Below are positions 1 through 7,454 of a DNA stretch of 64,000 nt, piece by piece (within the stretch, counting starts at the first letter, position 1; every line of letters starts with the position of its first letter). A model generated the notes under the pieces. That model saw only the letters and a list, made by a program, of their open reading frames with translations. It was not told where the DNA came from and searched no databases. Both the position numbers and the translations under genes were made by a program. This stretch comes from Arthrobacter sp. PAMC25284 (GTDB taxonomy: Bacteria > Actinomycetota > Actinomycetes > Actinomycetales > Micrococcaceae): positions 2,108,001 to 2,172,000 of the forward strand of contig NZ_CP080382.1 of the NCBI RefSeq assembly GCF_019443425.1. Direction: 5' to 3'.

Positions 1-1
1 C

Positions 2-1384
2 ATCATCGAAGCAGACGCTCTTAAAGCGGAATGGCCGGAGGTCGACGCCATAATCGGCAATCCGCCCTTCATCGGCTATTCAAGGATCAGGGAGTACAAC
101 GGCGCCGACTACTTGAAATTCCTTGAAAGTACCTTCAAAGCAGGCATCGCTGATCTCTGCGTTTACTGGTTCAGAAAAGCAAACGACCACCTGAAAAATG
201 GGCAGAGGGCCGGACTCGTCGCCACGAACTCCATCACTCAAAACATCTCTCGCCATGCCGGGCTTGATTACATCTTCGCTAACGGCGCAGTCATAACGGA
301 CGCAGTCAGGTCTCAGGACTGGTCTGGTGAGGCGGCCGTCGATGTGTCGCTGGTGAACTGGGTGAAGAATCCGCTCGCCCAACCCACAAGCTACGTGCTC
401 GACCGCCGCGAAGTGGCTGGCATCAACAACTTTCTGCAAGCGGGAGTCGGATCCAGACGTGCCTTACCACTCCCAGGCAATCGGGGCGTAGCGTTCGAGG
501 GATGCAAGCCCGCAGGGGATGGCTTTGTTCTTGATAATGCCGAAGCTCACACGCTGCTGCTACGAACAGATGCTGACTATGGACGAGTGGTGCGTCAGTA
601 TTTAGTGGGCCGCGACATAGCCAACAGTCCGAATCAAGAGCCAAGTCGATGGATCATCGACTTCGGCATGCTTGAACTTGAAGACGCAATGGCCTATCCA
701 GCCGCCCTGTCGATTGTGCGAGAGCGAGTCAAGCCTGTGCGTGACCAAAACAACCGAGAGAGTCGACGAGAACGCTGGTGGCGTTTTGGAGAGGCCGTAC
801 CCGCCATGCGCGACGCGATGGAGGGATCGGAGAGGTACATCGCAGTGGGCATCACCGGCAAGCGCCTTCTTCTCTCTTGGGCAGATACATCTTGGTGCCC
901 AAGCAACCTTGTCGTTGCAATTGCGCGGGAAGATGACTGGACTATGGGGATCTTATCCTCATCCATTCATGAAACGTGGGCCAGGGAACAAAGTTCGACG
1001 CTTGAAGACAGGTTGCGCTACACGTCAAAGACGGCACTTATTACCTTCCCGTTGCCCGACCTCGCTAGCGCGCAGCGAGACAAGATCGAGCAGGCGGCTC
1101 GTGACATCGGCACTGAGCGGACGAAGGCTTGCGACAAGCTGGTCGCGCAGGGGAAAAAGCAAGCGGGCCTGACAGCCGTCTACAACGCTATGGACGAGGG
1201 AGCTTTCACCGATCTTCGGGCGGCTCATAAGCGCCTCGACGAATCTGTGTGTCGTTCTTACGACTGGCCCACCTCGGTCCTCGACGATCGAGCAGAAGTC
1301 GTCGACCGGCTTTACGAACTCAACGCGAAGATTGCTGCCGACCTCAGTGGCTACACCCCCTTCGCTCAGGGGGAGAGCGACTAA
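2..1384 (+). CDS. MmeI-like DNA adenine-N6 methyltransferase (5' partial)
   Basis: The gene runs off the left edge: the frame is open from base 2 and 460 residues are visible. IIGNPPFIGYSRI (visible residues 17-29) is the NPP(F/Y) catalytic motif IV of adenine-N6 DNA methyltransferases. It is followed by a C-x-YWF segment and RAGLVATNSI, the arrangement seen in MmeI-like (COG1002) enzymes, where target-recognition and C-terminal helical domains follow (here roughly residue 130 onward). These enzymes methylate adenine in a specific site, and many also carry an N-terminal nuclease, which here would lie off the window. The stop overlaps the ATG of the HEPN gene (TAATG), implying coupled translation. 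The family call is fairly firm; whether it is a full restriction-modification enzyme or a methylase only is unknown. Confidence 0.8.
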   Translation: MIEADALKAEWPEVDAIIGNPPFIGYSRIREYNGADYLKFLESTFKAGIADLCVYWFRKANDHLKNGQRAGLVATNSITQNISRHAGLDYIFANGAVITDAVRSQDWSGEAAVDVSLVNWVKNPLAQPTSYVLDRREVAGINNFLQAGVGSRRALPLPGNRGVAFEGCKPAGDGFVLDNAEAHTLLLRTDADYGRVVRQYLVGRDIANSPNQEPSRWIIDFGMLELEDAMAYPAALSIVRERVKPVRDQNNRESRRERWWRFGEAVPAMRDAMEGSERYIAVGITGKRLLLSWADTSWCPSNLVVAIAREDDWTMGILSSSIHETWAREQSSTLEDRLRYTSKTALITFPLPDLASAQRDKIEQAARDIGTERTKACDKLVAQGKKQAGLTAVYNAMDEGAFTDLRAAHKRLDESVCRSYDWPTSVLDDRAEVVDRLYELNAKIAADLSGYTPFAQGESD

Positions 1385-2196
1385 TGCCACGCTTCTCAGT
1401 TCGCAACGGCATCGTTGCGCCCCGCACGGTCCTCCAGGTCGATGATCTGGATGCCGAAACACGCATCCACATCTGGAACGTCGTCTACGCACTCAAGATG
1501 GACTCCTATGACCACTACGCATATCTTGAAAAGCGCGACGCGTTCGTCTCGGCCCTTTGGGTCGAATGGAGTAGATCTTTCGATGATCTCCACAGCACAT
1601 CAGCCAAAGAGTTCATGCACGAGGTCAAAGCATCGATCGTTGAGGGGACAATGGCCCAGGCCTTCGATGTCATAGAGTTATGCCTGGAACACGACGGGAC
1701 AGACTTGTCCGATCTGCTCAACTTAGTCTTCGAGAAGTACCTCGTGGGCTACCGGGTAGTAAACGGTGAGATTATTCAGGTTACCGAGGGGGCTGAGGTC
1801 GAGGCAATCGAGACCGCTCTGGAGCTGCTTGAGCCACACGGCGGCGCACGCAAACACTTGCTCAATGCGCTTTCCTTGCTTTCGAATCGGCAAGATCCCC
1901 ATCACTTGAATGTGGTCAAGGAGTCGATCAGCGCGGTCGAAGCCGTCGCTCGCCACCTCACGGGAGCCAAGACACTTGGAGAGGCACTGAAAAAGTTGGA
2001 GGCCAACGGCGTTCCGAGTCATCACGCCTTGGTGGATGGCTGGCTGAAGATTTACGGGTACGTCAACGACGAAGGCGGCATACGCCACGGGAGTATCAAG
2101 CACGGTGAAGTGGACGAAGCACTGGCAACCTATTTCCTCGTCACTTGCTCTTCGATGGCCGGGTACCTGATCAAGAAGGCAGGCACACACGCATAG
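1384..2196 (+). CDS. AbiJ-like protein with HEPN-type C-terminal domain
   Basis: A 270-residue protein whose ATG overlaps the methyltransferase stop. The N-terminal part (LDAETRIHIWNVVYA, about residues 21-35) resembles the AbiJ_NTD4/HEPN-associated N-terminal domain. The C-terminal half has ESISAVEAVARHLTGAKTLG and then GIRHGSIKH, in which R234 and H240 give the R-X5-H pattern of HEPN ribonucleases. Known AbiJ-type proteins act in abortive infection, and HEPN domains usually cleave RNA. Coupling to a DNA methyltransferase suggests a defence module in which the HEPN protein is the effector or a backup. Target and trigger are not visible. Alternative: a non-catalytic HEPN accessory of the modification system. 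Confidence 0.65.
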   Translation: MPRFSVRNGIVAPRTVLQVDDLDAETRIHIWNVVYALKMDSYDHYAYLEKRDAFVSALWVEWSRSFDDLHSTSAKEFMHEVKASIVEGTMAQAFDVIELCLEHDGTDLSDLLNLVFEKYLVGYRVVNGEIIQVTEGAEVEAIETALELLEPHGGARKHLLNALSLLSNRQDPHHLNVVKESISAVEAVARHLTGAKTLGEALKKLEANGVPSHHALVDGWLKIYGYVNDEGGIRHGSIKHGEVDEALATYFLVTCSSMAGYLIKKAGTHA

Positions 2197-2285
2197 TCGT
2201 CCTTGGGACTGTGGACGAAAGTCTCTTAATGTCATCTCGTCGATCCGCCAGGAACGACGAAACGACAAACTAAGGATTGATCAAC

Positions 2286-2646
2286 ATGACCGCACGTCGC
2301 ACCCCCGCTAACCGCAAGCCGGCTACTCCCGCCATCAAGCTGTCCGGCGACATGGTCGGAGTGCCGTCCGAGGCAATCGCCAACGAAGCCGCCGCCGCTG
2401 AACCGATTGCACAGGATTCGCAGGCCCCTGCCGACGAAGTTGCCGACGCCATCGCCGAACTCGAAGCAGAGGCCAACGGGACCCGTAAGGCACCGGTCAA
2501 GAAGCCCGCGAAAGCAGCGCCTGCCAAGAAGGGCCCCGGCACCAACCGCCCACACGGACTGCACTCACGCCAAGTCAGGCGCTGAAGGCAAGAAGGCACG
2601 CGCCGCCTGCCGCCGCCAAAAGGCCACCGAAGCTGCAAAGGCATGA
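2286..2646 (+). CDS. Small Ala/Lys-rich protein, probably frameshifted
   Basis: Starts at ATG 2286 after an AAGGA ribosome site (2272-2276). The uninterrupted frame stops at 2585 (99 residues). One base fewer in the C run at 2534-2537 would join it to a frame ending at 2646, giving about 119 residues with the tail CTHAKSGAEGKKARAACRRQ. The longer version is favoured because its stop overlaps the ATG of the next small gene (ATGA at 2643-2646). The protein is low-complexity: Ala-rich middle, Lys/Ala-rich stretch (VKKPAKAAPAKK) and a basic Cys-containing tail. No family is recognised. The basic tail could bind nucleic acid, but that is inference. Confidence 0.4.
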
Positions 2647-2819
2647 CCCGCGACCAATTGATCGCCGCCGACGACTTCGTCCATTCGACATTTGGCCCTG
2701 ATGCTGACCTCGACATCGACGACGATGGCTCCGCGTTCATCACCACGCCGCACGCCACCCTTGAAGGCTTCTTCGCCTTTGACCACGAAAGCGTCGCCCG
2801 CCTGACGCTCGTCCCGTAA
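2643..2819 (+). CDS. Small acidic protein (58 aa), unknown function
   Basis: ATG at 2643 overlaps the inferred stop of the preceding small gene by the ATGA pattern. The 58-residue product begins MTRDQLIAADDFVHSTFG, has an acidic centre (DADLDIDDDGS) and ends at TAA 2817-2819. A short GC hairpin (CCCCG-GCAA-CGGGG, 2832-2845) lies just downstream and may end transcription. No family is recognised. It is listed because coupling, codon use and length make a real gene more likely than chance. Confidence 0.4.
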   Translation: MTRDQLIAADDFVHSTFGPDADLDIDDDGSAFITTPHATLEGFFAFDHESVARLTLVP

Positions 2820-2932
2820 CTTCAACCCACACCCCGGCAACGGGGCTTAGTGGTGGATGCTCACTTCATGATTCAGAGCTACGGACGAGAATCGCTATGA
2901 TGACGTGTCTCGTCGTTCTAAATGGGGGAAAA

Positions 2933-3559
2933 ATGAATACTTCTCGCGCAATCGCCGGAGCCCTTTTTCTGGGCCTTGCTCTCAGTTCCTGCTCATCTCC
3001 GGCTCCACAAGCGGCACCAACTGTTTCAGTCCCGCCAGCGGCCACGCAGGGCCCTACCCCCACGCCCACCCCGACACCAAGCCGTAATGAAAATGCGCGG
3101 GGCCAAATCGTGAAAGAAATTGGCCAAACAGCATCGCAGTTGACTGATCCAAACTCCGATGTGCCCACTATGACCTTCAAGGTCACCTCGATTCAGCCCA
3201 TTACCTGCGACGCGACTTACGCGACTCAGCCGACGGGAACCATCATCGGGATCAACCTTGAAATCTCCACAACCAGCAATTTTTCCGGTCCTCTGATCGT
3301 GGATGGGCAAGAAGGCATGATTAGCTTCAGTCCTTACCACTGGAAGGGCTATGCGGCGAATGGCACCCGCATGAACAAGGTCGACTCGCCCGCCGTTCAA
3401 GGTTGCCTGTCTGACGAAAGCAAGCTTCTCCCCAGTTACATGGGCAAAGGTGAACAGCTCAACGGGTTGGTTCTCCTCGACGTGACGTCGCCAACGGGCG
3501 AAGTTTCCTACGACCCCTCAGGTGGCGGCGGGTGGGTGTGGAAATACCCGTCGGCTTGA
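2933..3559 (+). CDS. Secreted lipoprotein, unknown function
   Basis: ATG 2933 follows a strong GGGGGA ribosome site. The 208-residue product has a type II signal peptide: basic start, hydrophobic core (IAGALFLGLAL) and lipobox LSSC with the lipidated Cys at residue 20. A Pro/Thr-rich linker (residues about 28-50, PTPTPTPTP) follows. The rest (residues 55-208) resembles a small beta-rich extracytoplasmic domain like those of the DUF4352/telomeric-repeat-factor group, though without a firm match. It probably sits on the outer face of the membrane. The downstream gene also looks like a surface or envelope gene, but there is no operon link (213 bp gap). Role unknown. Confidence 0.65.
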   Translation: MNTSRAIAGALFLGLALSSCSSPAPQAAPTVSVPPAATQGPTPTPTPTPSRNENARGQIVKEIGQTASQLTDPNSDVPTMTFKVTSIQPITCDATYATQPTGTIIGINLEISTTSNFSGPLIVDGQEGMISFSPYHWKGYAANGTRMNKVDSPAVQGCLSDESKLLPSYMGKGEQLNGLVLLDVTSPTGEVSYDPSGGGGWVWKYPSA

Positions 3560-3772
3560 TCACAACGCTCGATACGTTCTGTTGCTGAGGCGTCCGTAAA
3601 GCGCTCCCTGACGATCCAACGATCGCGTTGTTCATGAATGTGTCACTTCGCTAGTCGACTCGCTTACACGCTCACTGACGACCGATTGCATGGGACAAGG
3701 ACGTGGCGATTCAAATACTTGCTAGCTGGGCACTCTATGATCGCTTCAATCACTAATTTCTGGGGGTAACGG

Positions 3773-4117
3773 GTGGCTCGTCAAAAAGTCTTTACAGGTT
3801 GTCGCGACTGCGTAAAGTGCATGGGGTCTGGCCTCGGCATGGGTGCGAGGAACGTTGGGCGTGGGTCTGCTGCCCTCATGACTATGGGTTTTTCAGAAGT
3901 TGGCCTCGCCTTTATGCCCAAGTGCCGGGCATGCGGCCATCAACGTTCACTCCACCGTGCTGAATCAGCTGGCCCGGCCCCCACAGTGCAGCAGGCTCCC
4001 GCAACGCAAACGCCCGCGCAGCCTGTAGGACCACCTCCCGGCTTCTATAAGGACCCGCAGAACCCCTCCGCGTCCCGCTGGTGGGACGGTCATCAATGGA
4101 CCGACATATACCAATAG
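3773..4117 (+). CDS. DUF2510 domain protein with Cys-rich N-terminus
   Basis: GTG 3773 follows a TGGGGG ribosome site; the product has 114 residues. The C-terminus (PPGFYKDP, then RWWDGHQWTDIYQ) is a DUF2510 domain, a short Trp-rich module common in actinobacterial envelope proteins. The N-terminal half has two Cys pairs, CRDCVKC and CRAC, the second followed by GHQRSLH, which could bind a metal. A Pro/Gln/Ala linker joins the halves. No signal peptide is clear, although the Gly/Met-rich segment GSGLGMGARNVGRGSAALM could be membrane-associating. Function unknown. Confidence 0.6.
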   Translation: MARQKVFTGCRDCVKCMGSGLGMGARNVGRGSAALMTMGFSEVGLAFMPKCRACGHQRSLHRAESAGPAPTVQQAPATQTPAQPVGPPPGFYKDPQNPSASRWWDGHQWTDIYQ

Positions 4118-4578
4118 TCCAGCCGATGCAGCGTTTAGGCCCTGCGAAGACGCTCGTGCCTGTGATGCCGTAACTTGTGTCGATGACGCGAACGTCTCTG
4201 CCTCACCGACCGTGTCGCGTCGACTGTTGCGCTCTGACGCCGTCGTCATTGCGTCGATGCATGATCACGCATGCGACGACCGCTGCCATCTGACGTTGTG
4301 CCCTGAACGTCTGCCGGGTGCATGCTGAACGATGACCGACGCAACGACATGGGGTCGACACCCCCTCCCCTGGGCAGCTAAATCCACCCGGTGCGTTCGG
4401 GCGCTCACATTGTGTACGAGTCTGGGGAAATCAAAAATAGTACGTAAAGAGCCCTCCGTGGTGCTTTTTGGAGCCGCCGAATACGTCCCGTACATAGGGG
4501 TCTCCCGTCCGACTTCAACCGCAAGAATTCATCGCAGGAGTGAGCCACTGAACCTTTCCGACTGGGCCGCGCATATAC
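4118..4578. other. Intergenic stretch, no gene recognised
   Basis: About 460 bases with only short overlapping frames and no family similarity. A GGAG ribosome-like site at 4537-4540 sits 7 bases before a CTG at 4548 that begins the phrase NLSDWAAHILAKFEQ in frame with nothing upstream. This may be the true N-terminus of the next gene if a base is extra in the G run at 4599-4603. Confidence 0.4.
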
Positions 4579-5298
4579 TTGCCAAGTTCGAGCAAAGTGG
4601 GGGTGGACGCAATCAAGGAATTCTGGCGCTCAAAGGGTGCGATGCTGGTGTATCTAATCGCGCTGGGAGCTGCGATCTTCACCTTCATGGCCGCAGGTAG
4701 AACGCCGGAGGAGCAAGCGGTGCTCGCTTTCCAGACGGGTGCCGCAGTCGTAGCCGCTTGGCTTTTCACACTCGCTTATCCGTTTCTCGCGGACGCCATC
4801 ATCGCCATCCGTGGTCACCGCAAACTCAGCACGGACATGGTTATCGTCACCCAAGAACGTGACCAGCTAAAGGATCAGCTCGACGAGCTTTTGAATGTGG
4901 TTCACCCTGCGGCAGTCAAAGCCTCGTATGAGAAGGGCCGGGACTCGATCCTGGGGAGTCTTTTAGCAGAAGCGTCGCGCGCACAACTGGCAGTTGGAGC
5001 CGTCAGCGTCCAAGATAGTGGGTTGCTTATTTACGCCACACTTACGGATGGCGCCGAACCGCCCCCCTCATCAAGATTCCGAGCAAAGACGAAACTCGTT
5101 CAGAAAGCCCTTGGCGAGCTTGAAGTTGTCGAGAAGCAACCCGTCGGTGAGATGTTGATTTTGCGTGTTATCGAGTCGTTGGATGACGACTATTGGGGGG
5201 CAGTGTACGAACGCGCCAAAACTTTAGAGACCCCACCTGAGGACCTAGTGCTCTACCGCGAGAACTTTAATGAACAGATGGCGAGGAGAAACATATGA
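4579..5298 (+). CDS. Two-TM coiled-coil membrane protein, unknown
   Basis: The product is 239 residues from TTG 4579, but no ribosome site precedes this codon. Two hydrophobic helices (about residues 20-38 and 48-72) are followed by a heptad-like stretch (VTQERDQLKDQLDELLNVV) and a cytoplasmic domain of about 130 residues. The start is doubtful: removing one G from the run at 4599-4603 would join the frame to NLSDWAAHILAKFEQSG, which begins at CTG 4548 behind a GGAG. The stop overlaps the ATG of the next gene (ATGA), so the two are coupled and probably interact. It could be a membrane scaffold or sensor. No family is recognised. Confidence 0.55.
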   Translation: MPSSSKVGVDAIKEFWRSKGAMLVYLIALGAAIFTFMAAGRTPEEQAVLAFQTGAAVVAAWLFTLAYPFLADAIIAIRGHRKLSTDMVIVTQERDQLKDQLDELLNVVHPAAVKASYEKGRDSILGSLLAEASRAQLAVGAVSVQDSGLLIYATLTDGAEPPPSSRFRAKTKLVQKALGELEVVEKQPVGEMLILRVIESLDDDYWGAVYERAKTLETPPEDLVLYRENFNEQMARRNI

Positions 5299-5675
5299 AG
5301 CGAGTCAATGCAAGAATCGCCACGGTCTTGGGTGACCAGCGTGTAGCGATCAACATCGGGGCGGACATCGGCGTCAGCGTAGACGACCAAGTCATTATCT
5401 TTGATGTGATTGAGATTCCCGATCCTGATAACCCAGGTGAGGTGCTGGGAGAGACGGAACTGCCTGTGCTAACTATGAAGATAGAATCTGTGTCCGACCG
5501 GTTTTCAGTGGCACGTGTGCCGTTCAAGATGCCGAACATCGGCCAGATAGTCTCGGGCATTAGGGCTGAGCCTGAGGTTCTCATCACCAAAGACGCCAGC
5601 ATGAAGGAGCGATCCGGATGGGTCGTTGTCGAACCCGGAGAGACTGTGCAGGTTCAGTTGACCGGTCAAGACTAA
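5295..5675 (+). CDS. FlgT C-terminal-like small protein
   Basis: ATG 5295 overlaps the preceding stop and follows GAGGAG. The product has 126 residues. The pattern RIATVLGDQRVAINIGADIG, then GVSVDDQ, then IPDPDNPGEVLGETE and a closing S-V-S-D-R-F-S-V-A-R-V strand matches the small beta-barrel of the FlgT C-terminal domain (v-x-G-x-x-v-x-i-n-x-G ... G-d ... d-P-x-t-g-x-x-l-G). FlgT itself is a flagellar envelope protein of Gram-negatives; no flagellar genes are seen here, so only the fold is proposed. It forms a two-gene unit with the coiled-coil membrane protein. Function unknown. Confidence 0.5.
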   Translation: MKRVNARIATVLGDQRVAINIGADIGVSVDDQVIIFDVIEIPDPDNPGEVLGETELPVLTMKIESVSDRFSVARVPFKMPNIGQIVSGIRAEPEVLITKDASMKERSGWVVVEPGETVQVQLTGQD

Positions 5676-5781
5676 GTACGGATTCGCCGCCCCCAACGAA
5701 ATCACTATCGGGAACTCCTGCCTGAGCTGGTGCTCCACTATGCAATCGGTCCCTATTTTTTTCTCGTCACTATTCATCCTG

Positions 5782-5988
5782 CTCACCACTCATCACACCT
5801 TCGGTGTTCGGGTGGTGTGGTGAGGTTTTGGGGCGCTAGTTGGTGAGTAGTGGTGAGCAGGTGGTGAGTGGTGAGTAAAGCCCTGCCAGTCGTACTCTCA
5901 GGGATTATTCCCTCACCAACTTCTCACCATTTCCGTCCCCGGATTGGTTGATATTGGCGTCGCCTGCTCACCAAACGATTTGGTGAGC
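5782..5988. repeat. Cluster of ten TGGTGAG/CTCACCA heptamers (iteron or arm-site like)
   Basis: Within 206 bp the heptamer occurs as TGGTGAG at 5818, 5841, 5851, 5862, 5869 and 5981, and as CTCACCA at 5782, 5912, 5923 and 5967. Several direct copies are 10-11 bp apart, about one helical turn. The last pair forms a perfect palindrome with 10-bp arms (5966-5975 and 5979-5988) around CGA. The cluster ends 156 bp before the attachment core, the usual position for integrase or excisionase arm sites, or for an element's replication or transfer origin. It is in a gene-free interval (5676-6143). Confidence 0.7.
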
Positions 5989-6143
5989 ACTCAGACGATC
6001 GAATCCAAGGGAATCGGCACTGCTTGATGTGAGCACGATTTGAGCGCAATGCATTGTGATCAGCAGATATTTTTAGTGCTTAGGGAGTATCGAAATTCGC
6101 GTCAGATCAACGTTTTTGCTCTGCCGCCTGTGCTTCTGCGAAA

Positions 6144-6167
6144 GTTCAAATCCCACCGTCACCGCCA
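6144..6167 (+). other. Attachment site: 3' end of tRNA-Ser(GCT)-like gene
   Basis: These 24 bases (from GTTCAAATCCC to ACCGCCA) are a tRNA 3' end: T-loop TTCAAAT, the 3' strand of the T stem, acceptor strand CGTCACC, discriminator G and encoded CCA. The upstream bases (CTGCGAAA) do not pair with the T stem and no tRNA body is present, so this is a fragment duplicated by site-specific integration. It resembles the end of actinobacterial tRNA-Ser(GCT). The complete tRNA should lie left of the window at the other end of the island. Confidence 0.8.
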
Positions 6168-6175
6168 AGTAGAAT

Positions 6176-6220
6176 GGCCCTTGATTTCCTTTGTTTTCAA
6201 AGGAAATCAAGGGCCTTTTT
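6176..6220 (+). terminator. Rho-independent terminator of the original tRNA gene
   Basis: A perfect 18-bp stem (6176-6193 with 6198-6215) closes a TTTT loop and is followed by five T. It starts 8 bases after the tRNA 3' end, so it was probably the native terminator of the tRNA gene, now separated from its promoter by the island. Confidence 0.85.
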
Positions 6221-6247
6221 CTGTGCCCGGTCACTTGCTCACGCCAC

Positions 6248-6821
6248 CTACGGGAGCCGCCCCGGCCGCAGGACCACCGGGACTCCGGCGCGGTCCGGTT
6301 CCAGCGGGACCGGGCTGAGGAGAACCGCCGGCCCGCGGTGGAGAACCCCGTCGGAGAGCGGCCGGCACCGCAGGCCGCCGCGGCCGCGCATGGCCGCGTG
6401 CGCCCCGGGAGCAAGAACCCTATCCATCCACACACAGGGGTGGGCGGGGCCGTCCGCCCCGAAACCATGCCAGTGCTCCTCGCTGCTCCAGCGCGAACTC
6501 CTCCCCCAGCAGCGGGGCCAACTGCGCGCCGCGGAGGACCACATTGCGCCGCGGCAGGAGCGGATCAAAGGGTCCGGCGCCCAGCTCCGCGGCCATGGCC
6601 TCCAGCGCCTCGATGGCGAGCAGGGTCACGGCGGCGTCCATGTGCGCCGCTTTGCCGAAGAAACGGTCCCCGACGACGCCCTTGCCGGCGACGAGCTCGA
6701 TGCGGTCGGCGTCGAGCGTGGGAACGTCCGCGGCACCGTCCCTGGCCCGCCCGAAATAGGCGTGCGCGGGCGATACGAGCAAGTGCAGGACCTCCACGTC
6801 ATACCGGTACGTTGCTGTCAT
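6248..6821 (-). pseudogene. MOSC domain protein, frameshifted
   Basis: The ATG at 6821 opens a MOSC (molybdenum cofactor sulfurase C-terminal) protein: VLHLLVSPAHAYFGR, then AGKGVVGDRFFGKAAH, then LRGAQLAPLLGEEF. The frame stops after about 133 residues, but the neighbouring frame continues with AHPCVWMDRVLAPGAHAAMR and GRGGLRCRPLSDGVL, the conserved end of the domain including the Cys. One base too many in the run of four at 6446-6449 explains the break; deleting it gives FRGGRPAHPCVWM and an intact protein of about 190 residues. MOSC proteins handle molybdenum cofactor or sulfur transfer. It is either a pseudogene or a sequence error. Confidence 0.8.
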
Positions 6822-6848
6822 CCTCCAACGCTACCGGTGGCCGCGGCC

Positions 6849-7388
6849 CTAATGTGCGAGGAGAAGCTTTCCCGCGACGACGACGCCAGCAGCCGCTGCC
6901 AGGCCGATCCCGCCCCAAAAGGCTCCCGCGCTTGCCGGTTTGCCACTGAGCCGTTCGATGACGAGGCCACTGAAGAGCAGGCGACCCAGGACCAGCGCGG
7001 CAGCCACGGCCAGGCTGATGCGGCCATCCAGGTGAATCAGGGCACCGATGCCAACGACGGCAGCCGGCAGGTAGCCCGACGTCAGAATGGGGACGGCGTC
7101 GCGCAGTTCCTCGCGGACTTCCTGCCGGGCCGCCTTCCCGTGGACGGCGGCGGCACTGAAATGGTGGGCGAGGACGTGCGCCAGGAACGTGGTCAATGCC
7201 GTGCCGAGGATGTAGACCGCGGCTTCCCCGGAGCTGGCCCCGGAAGGACTGGAGGCGACGATTGCCGCCAGGACAAGCACATTCCCGTACACATACGCGG
7301 AGATCCGGCTGACGGCGCTCTCGTCACTCAACGGACCCTTTACGCGGTTCCGAAGACGGCGGGCGAATGTCGGCGGGTTACTCGTCAT
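6849..7388 (-). CDS. Multi-pass membrane protein, unknown function
   Basis: A 179-residue protein with about four hydrophobic helices: YVYGNVLVLAAIVASS, a helix around TALTTFLAHVLAHHFS, LPAAVVGIGALIHL with the following ISLAVAAALVLGRLL, and FWGGIGLAAAAGVVVAGKLL. A soluble basic N-terminus (TFARRLRNRVKGPLSDES) precedes them. The HVLAHHF segment holds several His within a membrane helix, which could bind metal. It lies between the MOSC gene and the GH13 gene with no overlap. No family function is known to me. Confidence 0.65.
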   Translation of the reverse strand: MTSNPPTFARRLRNRVKGPLSDESAVSRISAYVYGNVLVLAAIVASSPSGASSGEAAVYILGTALTTFLAHVLAHHFSAAAVHGKAARQEVREELRDAVPILTSGYLPAAVVGIGALIHLDGRISLAVAAALVLGRLLFSGLVIERLSGKPASAGAFWGGIGLAAAAGVVVAGKLLLAH

Positions 7389-7454
7389 AGCCGGAGTTTA
7401 TCCCGATCAATCTGGCACTCTCCGGGCCGATACGTCCACCCGGAGGGACACTGC

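Noticed and set aside
5782-5988. CRISPR array
   Set aside because: The repeats are only 7 bp, unevenly spaced and in both orientations, with no spacers of constant length and no cas genes nearby.
6080-6167. A complete tRNA gene ending at 6167
   Set aside because: Upstream bases do not form the T stem, anticodon arm or acceptor pairing; only the 3' 24 bp are tRNA-like.
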